Origin: Arenibacter sp. 6A1
Lineage (GTDB): Bacteria > Bacteroidota > Bacteroidia > Flavobacteriales > Flavobacteriaceae
Direction of reading: 5' to 3'
Assembly (NCBI RefSeq): GCF_012272855.1
Contig: NZ_JAAXCQ010000011.1
Location: 1-64,000 of the forward strand
DNA: 64,000 bases
The notes under the pieces were generated by a model, which made no database searches, was not told the origin of the DNA, and was given only the letters and a program-made list of their open reading frames with translations. Position 1 is the first letter of the stretch. Every line of letters starts with the position of its first letter. Positions 31,284 through 40,542 of this stretch are shown piece by piece. The position numbers and the translations under genes were made by a program.

Positions 31284-31510
31284 GCAATTAATTTAAGGTG
31301 GAAAAGCGTTTCCTAAAATGGCATATATGTGTTCATTGAGATTATAAAAAGATGGTATCTAGTCTCCTATGTAGATTGGGTCATGGAAAAATAATAATAA
31401 TGAATTTTGATATTCTCTATTCTATTATAATAACTTTTTATAACTTTTGAACTATGGTTTTTATGGAAACACCTACTTTTGCCATATAACATGTATTGAA
31501 GATTTTGATT

Positions 31511-32482
31511 ATGACAGAAAAAATAGAACGTTTAAAAACGCTGATTATAGGCTCGGGACCTGCAGGTTATACTGCAGCAATATATGCAGCAAGGGCAGAT
31601 TTAAAACCTGTTCTATATACCGGAATGGAACCTGGTGGACAATTGACTACAACTACGGAGGTAGATAATTTTCCAGGGTACCCAGAAGGAATAGACGGAC
31701 CTACCATGATGGTACAATTACAGCAACAGGCAGAAAGGTTTGGTACAGAGGTTCGAATCGGAATGGCTACGGCTGTTGAGTTTAGTGATGAGGTTGGAGG
31801 TATTCATAAGATTACTATAGACGACAGTAAGGTTATAGAAGCAGAAACGGTCATAATTTCAACCGGAGCTACTGCCAAATATTTAGGGATTCCTAGTGAA
31901 CAAAAGCTAAGAGGTGGCGGAGTATCTGCGTGTGCCGTATGTGATGGATTCTTTTACAAAGGACAGGATGTGGCGATTGTAGGTGCTGGTGATACCGCAG
32001 CCGAAGAAGCTTCCTATTTGGCAAATATTTGTAAGAAAGTAACCATGTTGGTGAGAAAAGATCATATGCGTGCTTCAAAAGCGATGCAGCATAGGGTTGA
32101 AAGTCTAGACAATATCGAAATCCGTTACAACACTGAAGTAGATACCGTATTAGGAGATCAAGTGGTAGAAGGCTTAAGAATGGTCAATAATGTTACCGGA
32201 GAAAAAGAAGATATTTCTATTACCGGATTATTTATCGCTATTGGACATAAACCTAACACCGATATCTTTAAAGGGCAATTGGAAATGGACGAAACCGGGT
32301 ATGTTATTACTAAAGGGAAATCGACCAAAACAAGTAAGCCTGGTGTTTTCGCTAGTGGAGATGTTCAGGATAAAGAATACAGACAAGCCATTACGGCTGC
32401 CGGAACAGGATGTATGGCAGCATTGGATGCTGAGCGTTATTTAGCTACTATAGAATCTCCAGAAGAGGTTTCCAAGGCATAA
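31511..32482 (+). CDS. trxB: Thioredoxin reductase
   Basis: 323 aa from the ATG at 31511; a TTG at 31496 would add five residues. Two Rossmann motifs: FAD-binding GSGPAGYTAAIYAAR (about 14-28) and NADPH-binding GAGDTAAEEA. The redox cysteines are C141 and C144 in CAVCDGFF. It reduces thioredoxin with NADPH, so it pairs with the thioredoxin at 21339. It ends before a good terminator. Confidence 0.96.
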   Translation: MTEKIERLKTLIIGSGPAGYTAAIYAARADLKPVLYTGMEPGGQLTTTTEVDNFPGYPEGIDGPTMMVQLQQQAERFGTEVRIGMATAVEFSDEVGGIHKITIDDSKVIEAETVIISTGATAKYLGIPSEQKLRGGGVSACAVCDGFFYKGQDVAIVGAGDTAAEEASYLANICKKVTMLVRKDHMRASKAMQHRVESLDNIEIRYNTEVDTVLGDQVVEGLRMVNNVTGEKEDISITGLFIAIGHKPNTDIFKGQLEMDETGYVITKGKSTKTSKPGVFASGDVQDKEYRQAITAAGTGCMAALDAERYLATIESPEEVSKA

Positions 32483-32501
32483 ATAATATCTTATAAAATG
32501 T

Positions 32502-32531
32502 AAAAACCGCTCCTTACTTTGAGCGGTTTTT
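32502..32531. terminator. Bidirectional terminator between trxB and the next gene
   Basis: AAAAACCGCTC / GAGCGGTTTTT with an eight-base loop; A and T runs on either side make it work in both directions, serving the convergent gene at 32557 as well. Confidence 0.9.
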
Positions 32532-32556
32532 ATATTTTTAATAAAGAAGTTATATT

Positions 32557-33003
32557 TTATTTGATTCGAACATAATTCTCAGAAAAGGTCCTGTTTCCTT
32601 CTTCGTCGACTGTAATTTGGCTGTAGGTATCCTTGTTCAGCACTAGTTCAAACTTAAATTCCCTTAAATCCCCTGCAATTTTCACCATGGTGGCAGACAT
32701 GTATTCAATATTTTCGGTCAGGGAGTTTTCTGTGGTCGAATAGCTACCATAACCAAACCATTCCGAAGAATCTATAGGGACGTAACGGGTCCACATAACT
32801 TTTCCGTTATAATACATTTTAATTTGCCGATAACCATCCGTGGTCGGAATGGTTTTAATAACATCGGTACCATCGTAATTGTTAAAGCTAACAAGCTCCC
32901 AAGTACCTTCTAAGGAGTGTTCGTTTTGTAGTTTTGGAGATGTAAAATTAGTTGCTGAAACTAAAAATAACACCATAAAAACCAATCCAAGTAGTTTTTT
33001 CAT
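32557..33003 (-). CDS. Exported lipocalin-like / DUF4488-type protein
   Basis: 148 aa with a signal peptide. A mostly beta pattern with motifs GTWELVSFN and GKVMWTRYVP looks like a small lipocalin-type barrel as in DUF4488 proteins. It may bind a small molecule in the periplasm, but the function is not known. An inverted repeat (TGATAT-N3-ATATCA, 33019-33033) is 16 nt before the start. It is otherwise isolated. Confidence 0.55.
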   Translation of the reverse strand: MKKLLGLVFMVLFLVSATNFTSPKLQNEHSLEGTWELVSFNNYDGTDVIKTIPTTDGYRQIKMYYNGKVMWTRYVPIDSSEWFGYGSYSTTENSLTENIEYMSATMVKIAGDLREFKFELVLNKDTYSQITVDEEGNRTFSENYVRIK

Positions 33004-33126
33004 GGGGTAAGGTTTTAGTGATATATAATATCATGATTACCACAAAAAGTTACAAAATAATTTAGACATAACCCATAAAAATGAAAAAAATATATTATTA
33101 AGATTGATTCTTGAGAATAATTTAAT

Positions 33127-34179
33127 TTATGGAGAAAAAAATGTTTTAAGCAACAGTGAAAGTCTTTCAATATCCTTTGGCGTGTGTTGGGCATTGATAA
33201 CAATTCTGCTCTTCATCTCGGCCGAGGCGTCGGGATAATGAAAATTGGTCACCAACACCTTATTCTTTTCCAAATATTCTGATAGGGCAGGGTTTTTAAA
33301 ACTAAATGCCGGGTGATATGGCATGCTGGTAAAATGGATGTTTTGACCTAATTTCTGCTTAAATAAAGCAATGTTCTTTTGTAGTGCGGTCCTTTTCTTA
33401 TGGAAAATCGCAGTGGTTTTTATTAGCGTAGCCATGGCTGCCGGGGCAGCTGGACTAGCACCTCCAAAAAAGGGGGTGTTTGTAAACTGGTCGATTCTTG
33501 ATTTTGTCCCAAAAATGGCGCCGGCCTGTATACCTAAACTTTTTCCTAATGAACAACAAACGATAAGCTCCATTGGAGCTAGGCTTAATAAATAGCGATA
33601 CATAGAACCTCCTTGTGTGCCCAAAATTCCAATACCATGTGAGTCGTCGGCAATGAGGATGACCTTATCTAAGGGAAGCGATTTTAAGCCTTCAAAATCG
33701 GGGTAATGAGTACCCGAAAAATCTACGGTATCCAATAAAACTAAAGGAACGATATGGGGCTTCTGGGCCAAATGTTCCCTTAAGGCAATAGCCAGGCTTG
33801 CAAAGGTACTATAGGAACAAACATTGCTTTTGGAAAGAGAAGCATGGGTGTTTGGGGCGTAAAAAAATTCAAATGTGGGCTTATCAAAATATTGAACGAC
33901 CATTTGTCCGGTTAAGTAACCCGAAGAAAGCGTGGTACAGGCCTCGCTACCTACTAGGTTGCATAGATAGTTTTCTGTTTGTTCATAAATCGAAAAACGG
34001 ATGTTCGAATTCCTGGAAGCTCCATAATGGGTACCGTATTTTTTTATATTGGCGATGTGCAGGTCTTGAAAATCAGCATCGCCCTGTAGGCCTAGATAGG
34101 AAGTACCGCCAAAATATAAAAACTCCTCTTGTTCCAGTACAATGGTTCTACCCGGAAACTCGTCAATATAATATGCCAT
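33127..34179 (-). CDS. PLP-dependent enzyme of the 8-amino-7-oxononanoate synthase type
   Basis: 350 aa. Fold type I PLP enzyme: TSYLGLQ start, GASRNSN near residue 54-60, DDSHGIG, and the PLP lysine in CSLGKSLG. Related families (AONS, KBL, serine palmitoyltransferase) join an amino acid with an acyl-CoA. It starts one base inside the stop of the dipeptide epimerase (TAATG), so the two are translated together. A role in muropeptide recycling or peptide modification is inferred from that; biotin synthesis is the other option, but no bio genes are near. Confidence 0.75.
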   Translation of the reverse strand: MAYYIDEFPGRTIVLEQEEFLYFGGTSYLGLQGDADFQDLHIANIKKYGTHYGASRNSNIRFSIYEQTENYLCNLVGSEACTTLSSGYLTGQMVVQYFDKPTFEFFYAPNTHASLSKSNVCSYSTFASLAIALREHLAQKPHIVPLVLLDTVDFSGTHYPDFEGLKSLPLDKVILIADDSHGIGILGTQGGSMYRYLLSLAPMELIVCCSLGKSLGIQAGAIFGTKSRIDQFTNTPFFGGASPAAPAAMATLIKTTAIFHKKRTALQKNIALFKQKLGQNIHFTSMPYHPAFSFKNPALSEYLEKNKVLVTNFHYPDASAEMKSRIVINAQHTPKDIERLSLLLKTFFSP

Positions 34180-35189
34180 TATCGCATTTTTATACCGCTT
34201 CCCCCTACGGTCGGAAAAACAATATTTCCGTTTTTTTCTATAATAACCCCATCGGCAATATCTTCCTTAAGAAGCATGGCTCCATCCATATCAACATAAT
34301 CTAATTGCGGAATAAGCTGGGCAATGGCCGAGATGCCTACGCTAGATTCCGTCATACAACCTACCATAACCTTAATGCCCATGGCTTTAGCCTCGGCGAT
34401 CATGCGTCGGGCAGGAGTGAGTCCGCCACATTTGGTCAATTTTATATTGATGCCGCTAAAATGAAGTCCACATTGCGCTACATCAGTCTCAACAATACAA
34501 CTTTCATCGGCTATTACAGGGAGTACACAATGTTGCTTTACTTTTTTCATGCCTTCCCAATCATCGGCCTTTAAAGGTTGCTCAATAAATTCGACTCCTA
34601 GCTTTTGTAGGATCGGAGCATTGGCAATGGTCTCTTCAGCGGTCCAGGCACAATTGGCATCTACCCGAAATATAGCATTGGTATGCTTGCGCAATTCTCT
34701 TACAATGTCGACATCTTCCTTAGTGCCCAGTTTTATTTTATAGATAGGCCAAGGCGTCTCCTTCATTTTCTCTACCATTTTAGGTATTGTGTCTATACCT
34801 ATTGTATAATTAGTAATGGGGTAGGTGCTGTTGTCTGTTTGCCAAATGTCGTACAAGGGCTTGTTTGCTAGTTTTCCGTATAAATCATTGGCGGCAAGGT
34901 CTAAGGCACAAATAGCAAAATTGCTTAAGTTTTTAGATACCAGAAAGGCATGAAAAGTTTCGGGAAGAGTAAAATTGAAATTTTCGATTTCGTTTCTAAC
35001 GGCCTCTATTTCGGCTCTCATACTTTCAAAAGTCATCTTGTAATAAGGATTTGCCGTGGCTTCGCCATAGCCAGTTTCCCCATCGAGAGAAAGACCAACG
35101 ATCATGGAGTCTTGAAAATCGTGTGATTCGCGAGAAATACTAAAAGTGTGCTTTAAAGGAAGCACATACTTGGTGATACTTATTTTCAT
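34179..35189 (-). CDS. Dipeptide epimerase (enolase superfamily)
   Basis: 336 aa from the ATG at 35189 (MKISITKY); an upstream ATG at 35258 gives a poor extra 23 residues. Enolase-fold catalytic set: KIKLG base, metal ligands D (RVDANCAW), E (EFIEQP) and D (IADES), and the second base K in NIKLTKCGG. These enzymes convert L-Ala-D-Glu to L-Ala-L-Glu in murein recycling. Substrate by family, not proved. Coupled to the AONS-like gene. Confidence 0.9.
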   Translation of the reverse strand: MKISITKYVLPLKHTFSISRESHDFQDSMIVGLSLDGETGYGEATANPYYKMTFESMRAEIEAVRNEIENFNFTLPETFHAFLVSKNLSNFAICALDLAANDLYGKLANKPLYDIWQTDNSTYPITNYTIGIDTIPKMVEKMKETPWPIYKIKLGTKEDVDIVRELRKHTNAIFRVDANCAWTAEETIANAPILQKLGVEFIEQPLKADDWEGMKKVKQHCVLPVIADESCIVETDVAQCGLHFSGINIKLTKCGGLTPARRMIAEAKAMGIKVMVGCMTESSVGISAIAQLIPQLDYVDMDGAMLLKEDIADGVIIEKNGNIVFPTVGGSGIKMR

Positions 35190-35314
35190 AGGGATGGTTA
35201 AAGGACTAAGATAAACAAACGACAGCGCTTTTAAAATGAAAACCCATTGAAAATTCAATGGGTTTTTATATATATTAAAAAGTTCCTTTTTAGGGGTGTT
35301 AAGATATGGGGGTC

Positions 35315-36040
35315 TTAAAAATGAGATACACTGCCCGAACTCGTTTTGCGTTGTGTTACCTCTGCCTTTCCAGTATAGGAAATATGGCCTCCGCTACTGG
35401 CATCGGCTTCTAAGGAGCTAGAAACGTTTATTTGTATGTTGGCGCCGCTGCTGGCCTCGGCTTGACACTTGTTGGATAGTAGGTTTTTGGCCTCTATAGA
35501 AGCACCGCTACTAGCTTTTGTAAATAGGTTACTTACCTCACCGCCCAAGGTAATGGAAGCACCGCTACTACTGCCTACATTGATATCTTCTGCCATAAGC
35601 TGCTCTACTTGAAGCCTAGAGCCACTGCTGGCACCGAGTTTTACATTTTTGGCGGTAATAGTGTTTTTGGATCGCAAATTGGCGCCACTAGAGGTTTCCA
35701 AGGAAGTAATCTCGGGTAACATTACAAAAACTTTTTTGGTAGCCTTCCCTATATTTTCCCGGGCGTGGATCCGTAAGGTCCCATTTTTTATGTCTGTACC
35801 AATAAGGTCTAACACGTTTTCATCGGCTTCTACTAAAATCTCGAAATCATTCCCTTGGGTAATAAAAACGTTTAAACCTGCCGAAGCTGTGACGGCTGTA
35901 AAGTTTTCCTGAACGGGGCGTCGCTCTTCGGTAATAATGCCGTTCCCCTTTTTGCCTGCTCCAAAATTAAGATCAAAGCCACAGGAGGATATTAAAATAG
36001 CGATGATTAGGCTGATTAAAATTCGTGCTAATGTTGTCAT
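35315..36040 (-). CDS. DUF2807 (head GIN) lipoprotein
   Basis: 241 aa. Signal ending in LISSC (lipobox). The rest is a right-handed beta solenoid typical of DUF2807 with repeated SSGA/SSGS motifs roughly every 16-20 residues (about 115-235). These proteins often follow PspC genes in Flavobacteriia and may sit in the outer membrane or periplasm. Function unknown. It probably forms a unit with the PspC and PadR genes upstream. Confidence 0.85.
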   Translation of the reverse strand: MTTLARILISLIIAILISSCGFDLNFGAGKKGNGIITEERRPVQENFTAVTASAGLNVFITQGNDFEILVEADENVLDLIGTDIKNGTLRIHARENIGKATKKVFVMLPEITSLETSSGANLRSKNTITAKNVKLGASSGSRLQVEQLMAEDINVGSSSGASITLGGEVSNLFTKASSGASIEAKNLLSNKCQAEASSGANIQINVSSSLEADASSGGHISYTGKAEVTQRKTSSGSVSHF

Positions 36041-36142
36041 GATGGTTGATTTTTGATTGATAAATGTAAACTCTATTTCTAAGAAAAATTAAATATCGAT
36101 GATGGATAGTAGTATTTGAGGGACGAATTGTATGTCTTGTAG

Positions 36143-37858
36143 CTAGTTCCCTGTCTTAATTTTTACACCGTTCTCGTCAATTTTCATTTTAAAAGAATCT
36201 CCATTGTCTTTGAGGTCAATGTCGATACCTTCCTTGTTGATTAAAATTTTATTGTTTTCCTTTTCATCGTGCTCCTTTTCTGTGGGACAGTTTACACATT
36301 CCAGGGCTCCATTAGCTCCCATTTGCCACAGGTAATCCTCCATATTTAAAAAGTCAATATCACGATCTGTTTTTGTGCGATAACCCAATTTGTTTTTTGC
36401 CGATTTATCTAACCGTACTACGGTTTCTTTAGGAAGGTATAGGGTAACCCTTACGTCCTGTGACCTGATCTTATTTGCTGCGGCAGTAACAAAAAATCTA
36501 TCTAAAATTAGTTTGTTGCCTTTTAACTCATAATTATAAGCGATTTTGCCAGCTCTATCTTTGGCATCGTTGAAAGAGTGTCCGCTGGCGTCCTTGGTGA
36601 TTTTAATATGTGCTTGTTCGTCATCGGAAACCTTCAAGTTAAATCTGACTTCATCGTTAAACAATACCTTTTCTCCCTTATCGTTGTAAGCAACCCTCAT
36701 TCCGTCAAAATCATAATCCTCCTGATATTCATATAGGTCACTGCTTTTCATAGCAATTTGTAAGGTGTCCAAGGGAATATTATAAGGTAGTATCTCTTTG
36801 GTGGTAGTACTTCCGGTATAGGCATGGGCTGTTGCTTGCTGCACTCCAAGGACAACCAAAGCTACCATTGACAGGAACCAAAGTCCTACTAAGGAGTATT
36901 TAGCGATACTTCCGATAGATTTAAGATTGTTGATCAAAACCTTCAATCCCAAATAAAGAAGGAAGAAAAACGGGATTCCGATGGCAAAAAAGGAGAATAA
37001 GGATACCAGCCAAATAGGGGTTCCGGTAGAGTTTATCATGTCGTAAAAATCAATTCCAGGGATGTGAATGATGTCTAGGACCCCGACGGTAAAAAGACCA
37101 ATAAACAAACCCACTAATCCGGCGGCGCCAAGGATAATCAGAAAGATGCCAAAAATTTTGCCGATGATTTTAAAAAGAAAGGTGATAATCTCTGCTAGGG
37201 CGTCAAAAAAATTTTTACTGCCTTTTTTGACTTTATTCCCTACTTGTTCATAATCTACATTTTTTACCTTTTCCGCAACATCCTCAAAGCCTTCTTTAAC
37301 TTTTTTTTCAATAGTACTGATGTTCACGGTTTCACCGGTCATATCCAATTTTTGAGCTGTAGTAACCGCCTCAGGGATAAGGATCCATAACAAGGCATAG
37401 ATGAATACAAATCCACCCCAACTAAAAATGGTCAGTAGAATCCAGATGAGCCTTATCCAAAGGGCATCGATTCCAAAATAGTGCCCTAAACCAGCGGAAA
37501 CACCCCCAATATATTTGGACTCTATGTCACGGTACAATTTTTTGATCCTAATGGGGTTGGAAGCCCCTTTGGGAATATCTTCAAAGATATCTTCGTCTAC
37601 CATATAATCTTCTGGTTGGCCCATAATATTGATAATTTCATCGACCTCTTTTAAGGTGATTACCTGTCTTTCGTTTTCCATTTTCTCGTGGAACAACTCA
37701 GCAATCCGAGCCTCTATATCAGCAATAATTTCATCGCTTCCGCTGGTATTGGCAAAAGACCTTTTTATGGCCTCCAAATACCGCTGCAATTTGCTATAGG
37801 CTACTTCATCTATGTGGAAGAATAAATTGGCCAGATTTATATTTATTGTCTTGTTCAT
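36143..37858 (-). CDS. PspC-domain membrane protein
   Basis: 571 aa. An N-terminal cytoplasmic helical part, then the PspC domain (about 110-165, with YIGGVSAGLGHYFG), several further membrane helices (about 215-345) and a C-terminal beta domain (about 375-570). PspC relates to the phage-shock response to membrane stress; in this layout the beta domain may sense the envelope. Its ATG overlaps the end of the PadR gene by four bases. Confidence 0.88.
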   Translation of the reverse strand: MNKTININLANLFFHIDEVAYSKLQRYLEAIKRSFANTSGSDEIIADIEARIAELFHEKMENERQVITLKEVDEIINIMGQPEDYMVDEDIFEDIPKGASNPIRIKKLYRDIESKYIGGVSAGLGHYFGIDALWIRLIWILLTIFSWGGFVFIYALLWILIPEAVTTAQKLDMTGETVNISTIEKKVKEGFEDVAEKVKNVDYEQVGNKVKKGSKNFFDALAEIITFLFKIIGKIFGIFLIILGAAGLVGLFIGLFTVGVLDIIHIPGIDFYDMINSTGTPIWLVSLFSFFAIGIPFFFLLYLGLKVLINNLKSIGSIAKYSLVGLWFLSMVALVVLGVQQATAHAYTGSTTTKEILPYNIPLDTLQIAMKSSDLYEYQEDYDFDGMRVAYNDKGEKVLFNDEVRFNLKVSDDEQAHIKITKDASGHSFNDAKDRAGKIAYNYELKGNKLILDRFFVTAAANKIRSQDVRVTLYLPKETVVRLDKSAKNKLGYRTKTDRDIDFLNMEDYLWQMGANGALECVNCPTEKEHDEKENNKILINKEGIDIDLKDNGDSFKMKIDENGVKIKTGN

Positions 37859-38196
37859 TTTTGGCTATTTTTTGTATTTGTAATTAGGTTCGTTGCATTT
37901 CTTAATTCGTCCCAAGTAGTGTCTAGTTCCTTTAGAAACATTTTTCCCGTTTCTGTTAGGGTATAGTATTTACGAGGTGGTCCCGAAGTAGATTCCTCCC
38001 AACGATAATTAAGAAGCCCTGCGTTTTTTAACCTTGTAAGCAAAGGGTAAATAGTTCCCTCTACAACAAGCATTTTAGCGTCTTTAAGAGTTTCTAGGAT
38101 CTCAGAGGTATATTTGTCCTCCCCGTCTAAAATAGAGAGAATGCAATACTCTAAAACGCCTTTTCGCATTTGCGCCTTTGTGTTTTCAATGTTCAT
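37855..38196 (-). CDS. PadR family transcriptional regulator
   Basis: 113 aa, a short PadR with a winged helix. Landmarks: MRKGVLEYCILSIL, EGTIYPLLTRLKNAGLL and PPRKYYTLTETG. PadR proteins usually repress until a ligand or damage signal releases them; this one is first in the operon with PspC and DUF2807 and probably controls it. Confidence 0.93.
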   Translation of the reverse strand: MNIENTKAQMRKGVLEYCILSILDGEDKYTSEILETLKDAKMLVVEGTIYPLLTRLKNAGLLNYRWEESTSGPPRKYYTLTETGKMFLKELDTTWDELRNATNLITNTKNSQK

Positions 38197-38362
38197 AGTG
38201 GCATGATTATAATAATTTAACTGTTCGTTTTTTTGAGCCGTAAACCATTCAGTTGTGAAGCTCTAATTGATGATGGGCAATGGTTCCTACTTAAGGGAAC
38301 ACATTAATTGATTTGATGAATAAACTCTGGTTTGAAGTGTGATGAGCACTTTTATAAGTTGA

Positions 38363-38845
38363 CTATTTTATAAAATTTATGGTTAACGGGTATTTAAAAT
38401 CTTGGCCTTCGTTACTCCTGATGGTTGCTAAAATGGTATAAACAATATTTATTATTGATAGCATTACCTGCCCCAAAACAAGTATCCCAACTGGCCAAAT
38501 AAAACTTGGGATATGAAAATTTTGACTATCCAGATGTATAGAGAAGTCCTCAAAATTCATTGGAGCAATAAAATTGAAATTTTCCCAAAAGATGACTTCC
38601 GATATTACGCCTATAAAAAAAGGGATCGTTAACATAACTAAGAACAGGGAGTACACCAAAAGACTAATTTGGAAATTTAAGGCCCGTTTGCCCTGTTCGG
38701 CAACATATTCATATGTCTTCTTGTTGGCAACCCAAAGTATCAATGGAACAATAATATTTCCAAATGGAAATAAATACTTAGAAAAAGTAGAGGCATGTAT
38801 GATGGAGGCCAAATTTCTTTCGTGTTTATCTACTGTTGTTACCAT
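38363..38845 (-). CDS. DUF4870 membrane protein
   Basis: 160 aa with about three membrane helices. The LIHASTF/FGNIIVPLILW start and KRALNFQI motif are typical of DUF4870. Function unknown. It is read on the same strand as PadR-PspC but ends 166 nt before PadR begins and may be separately transcribed. Confidence 0.8.
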   Translation of the reverse strand: MVTTVDKHERNLASIIHASTFSKYLFPFGNIIVPLILWVANKKTYEYVAEQGKRALNFQISLLVYSLFLVMLTIPFFIGVISEVIFWENFNFIAPMNFEDFSIHLDSQNFHIPSFIWPVGILVLGQVMLSIINIVYTILATIRSNEGQDFKYPLTINFIK

Positions 38846-38978
38846 AACATAATAGTTTCTTATGCAAATATATGTCTAAAAGAAGGTACTATGCAAAGCA
38901 AAGTACTGTATATTAACATAAATTTAACTTTTAGTCCTTCGGTTTTTTTCAATACTTTTAGAAAAAATAACTATTCAT

Positions 38979-39434
38979 ATGGGGGCAAACGCAAGTAAAT
39001 TCAACACCTTTACCTTTTTTAAGCTTCCATCGGCATGGTGGTGTGGCGTACGGCTACGACATTTAGATGAAGAGAAGGCCGTGGTAACGGTACGGCATAG
39101 GTGGATTAATCAAAATCCGTTTAAATCTATGTTTTGGGCCGTTCAAGGAATGGCTGCACAACTATCGACAGGAGCTTTGGTAATCAGTAAAATAAAAAGC
39201 AGCGGTAAAAACATATCCATGTTAGTAGCGAATAACAAGGCTTCATTTACAAAAAAAGCTACCGGAAAAATTACATTTAGTTGTGACGATGGACATCTTA
39301 TTCAAAAAACTGTAGAAAAGGCGGTAAAGACGGGAGAAGGGCAGACCTTATGGATGACATCTGTAGGTAAAAATGAAGAGGGAGTTGTGGTTTCTACCTT
39401 TAATTTTGAATGGACCCTTAAGGTGAAGGGGTAA
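38979..39434 (+). CDS. DUF4442 hotdog-fold thioesterase-like protein
   Basis: 151 aa. The sequence FFKLPSAWWCGVRLRHLD and NPFKSMFWAVQGMAAQLSTG is the DUF4442 pattern, a hotdog fold related to acyl-CoA thioesterases. Cytoplasmic. Whether it cleaves thioesters is not known. Single gene between the DUF4870 and AIM24-like genes. Confidence 0.78.
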   Translation: MGANASKFNTFTFFKLPSAWWCGVRLRHLDEEKAVVTVRHRWINQNPFKSMFWAVQGMAAQLSTGALVISKIKSSGKNISMLVANNKASFTKKATGKITFSCDDGHLIQKTVEKAVKTGEGQTLWMTSVGKNEEGVVVSTFNFEWTLKVKG

Positions 39435-39674
39435 GATCAACTGTAAACTGCGCTAATTAGTAGCGTTGGTATGTAGTTTGGCAGCTGCGAATAAAGCCCC
39501 AAAACCTACAGAAATAAAAGGGGAAAATAGCTAAAAAACTTATAAAATACGCTTTGTTACTTGTAACAAATTGTACTTTAGTTTTACCTATAGAAAGATT
39601 TTAGGTTAAAACGAAGAGCAAACAGTTTATATCGTTTTACCAATTTTAGAGTTTAACAAGATAACTTACAGAAA

Positions 39675-40469
39675 ATGAACGCACATGAAATAGATTACCG
39701 TATTTACGGGGAAGAAATGCAATATGTAGAAATAGAACTCGACCCTCAAGAAGCGGTAGTCGCCGAGGCAGGTAGTTTTATGATGATGGATGCCGATATA
39801 AAAATGGAGACCATTTTCGGAGATGGATCGAACCAGGATAGCGGCGTTCTGGGAAAATTGTTTTCTGCAGGGAAACGATTACTTACCGGGGAAAGCTTAT
39901 TTATGACGGCCTTTTTAAATGTTGGGCATGGGAAAAAGCAGGTGAGTTTTGCCTCACCATATCCGGGGAAAATAATTCCTATTGACCTTGCGGAAAAACA
40001 AGGGAAATTTATTTGTCAAAAGGATGCCTTTTTATGTGCCGCGAAAGGAGTTTCCGTAGGCATAGAGTTTTCACGTAAACTTGGCCGTGGACTTTTTGGT
40101 GGGGAAGGGTTTATTATGCAAAAGCTAGAAGGCGACGGAATGGCCTTTGTACATGCCGGTGGTACTATGGCTAAAAAGGTCTTGGGACCAGGCGAAGTAT
40201 TAAAAGTAGATACGGGCTGTATCATTGGTTTTTCACAGGAGATAGATTATGATATCGAATTTGTAGGAGGTATTAAAAACACGGTTTTCGGTGGAGAAGG
40301 CCTGTTCTTTGCAACCCTGAGAGGGCCTGGAACAGTCTATATTCAATCCTTGCCATTTAGTAGGCTGGCAGGCAGAATCGTTGCTTCTATTCCTGGAGGA
40401 AAAAGCAAGGGCGAAGGAAGTGTTTTAGGGGGATTGGGAAATCTTCTGGATGGTGATAACCGTTTTTAA
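39675..40469 (+). CDS. TIGR00266 / AIM24 family protein
   Basis: 264 aa, all beta. The AIM24 fold of TIGR00266 is seen in AEAGSFMMMD, GEGLFFATLRGPG and the final GGLGNLLDG. Function unknown in bacteria; the yeast relative is mitochondrial. A good terminator follows at 40486, so it is likely a single-gene unit. Confidence 0.85.
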   Translation: MNAHEIDYRIYGEEMQYVEIELDPQEAVVAEAGSFMMMDADIKMETIFGDGSNQDSGVLGKLFSAGKRLLTGESLFMTAFLNVGHGKKQVSFASPYPGKIIPIDLAEKQGKFICQKDAFLCAAKGVSVGIEFSRKLGRGLFGGEGFIMQKLEGDGMAFVHAGGTMAKKVLGPGEVLKVDTGCIIGFSQEIDYDIEFVGGIKNTVFGGEGLFFATLRGPGTVYIQSLPFSRLAGRIVASIPGGKSKGEGSVLGGLGNLLDGDNRF

Positions 40470-40485
40470 TAGCACGACATATAAT

Positions 40486-40518
40486 TTCCCCTCCCCCGAA
40501 AGGCGAGGGGAATTTTTT
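40486..40518 (+). terminator. Terminator after the AIM24-like gene
   Basis: TTCCCCTC (40486-40493) with GAGGGGAA (40505-40512), followed by six T. Confidence 0.85.
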
Positions 40519-40542
40519 ATACTAAAAGAACTAATTGGCAAA

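Noticed and set aside
35370-35700. Short repeated DNA in the DUF2807 gene as a tandem repeat or CRISPR-like array
   Set aside because: The repeats are protein-level SSGA motifs of the beta solenoid, with variable DNA.
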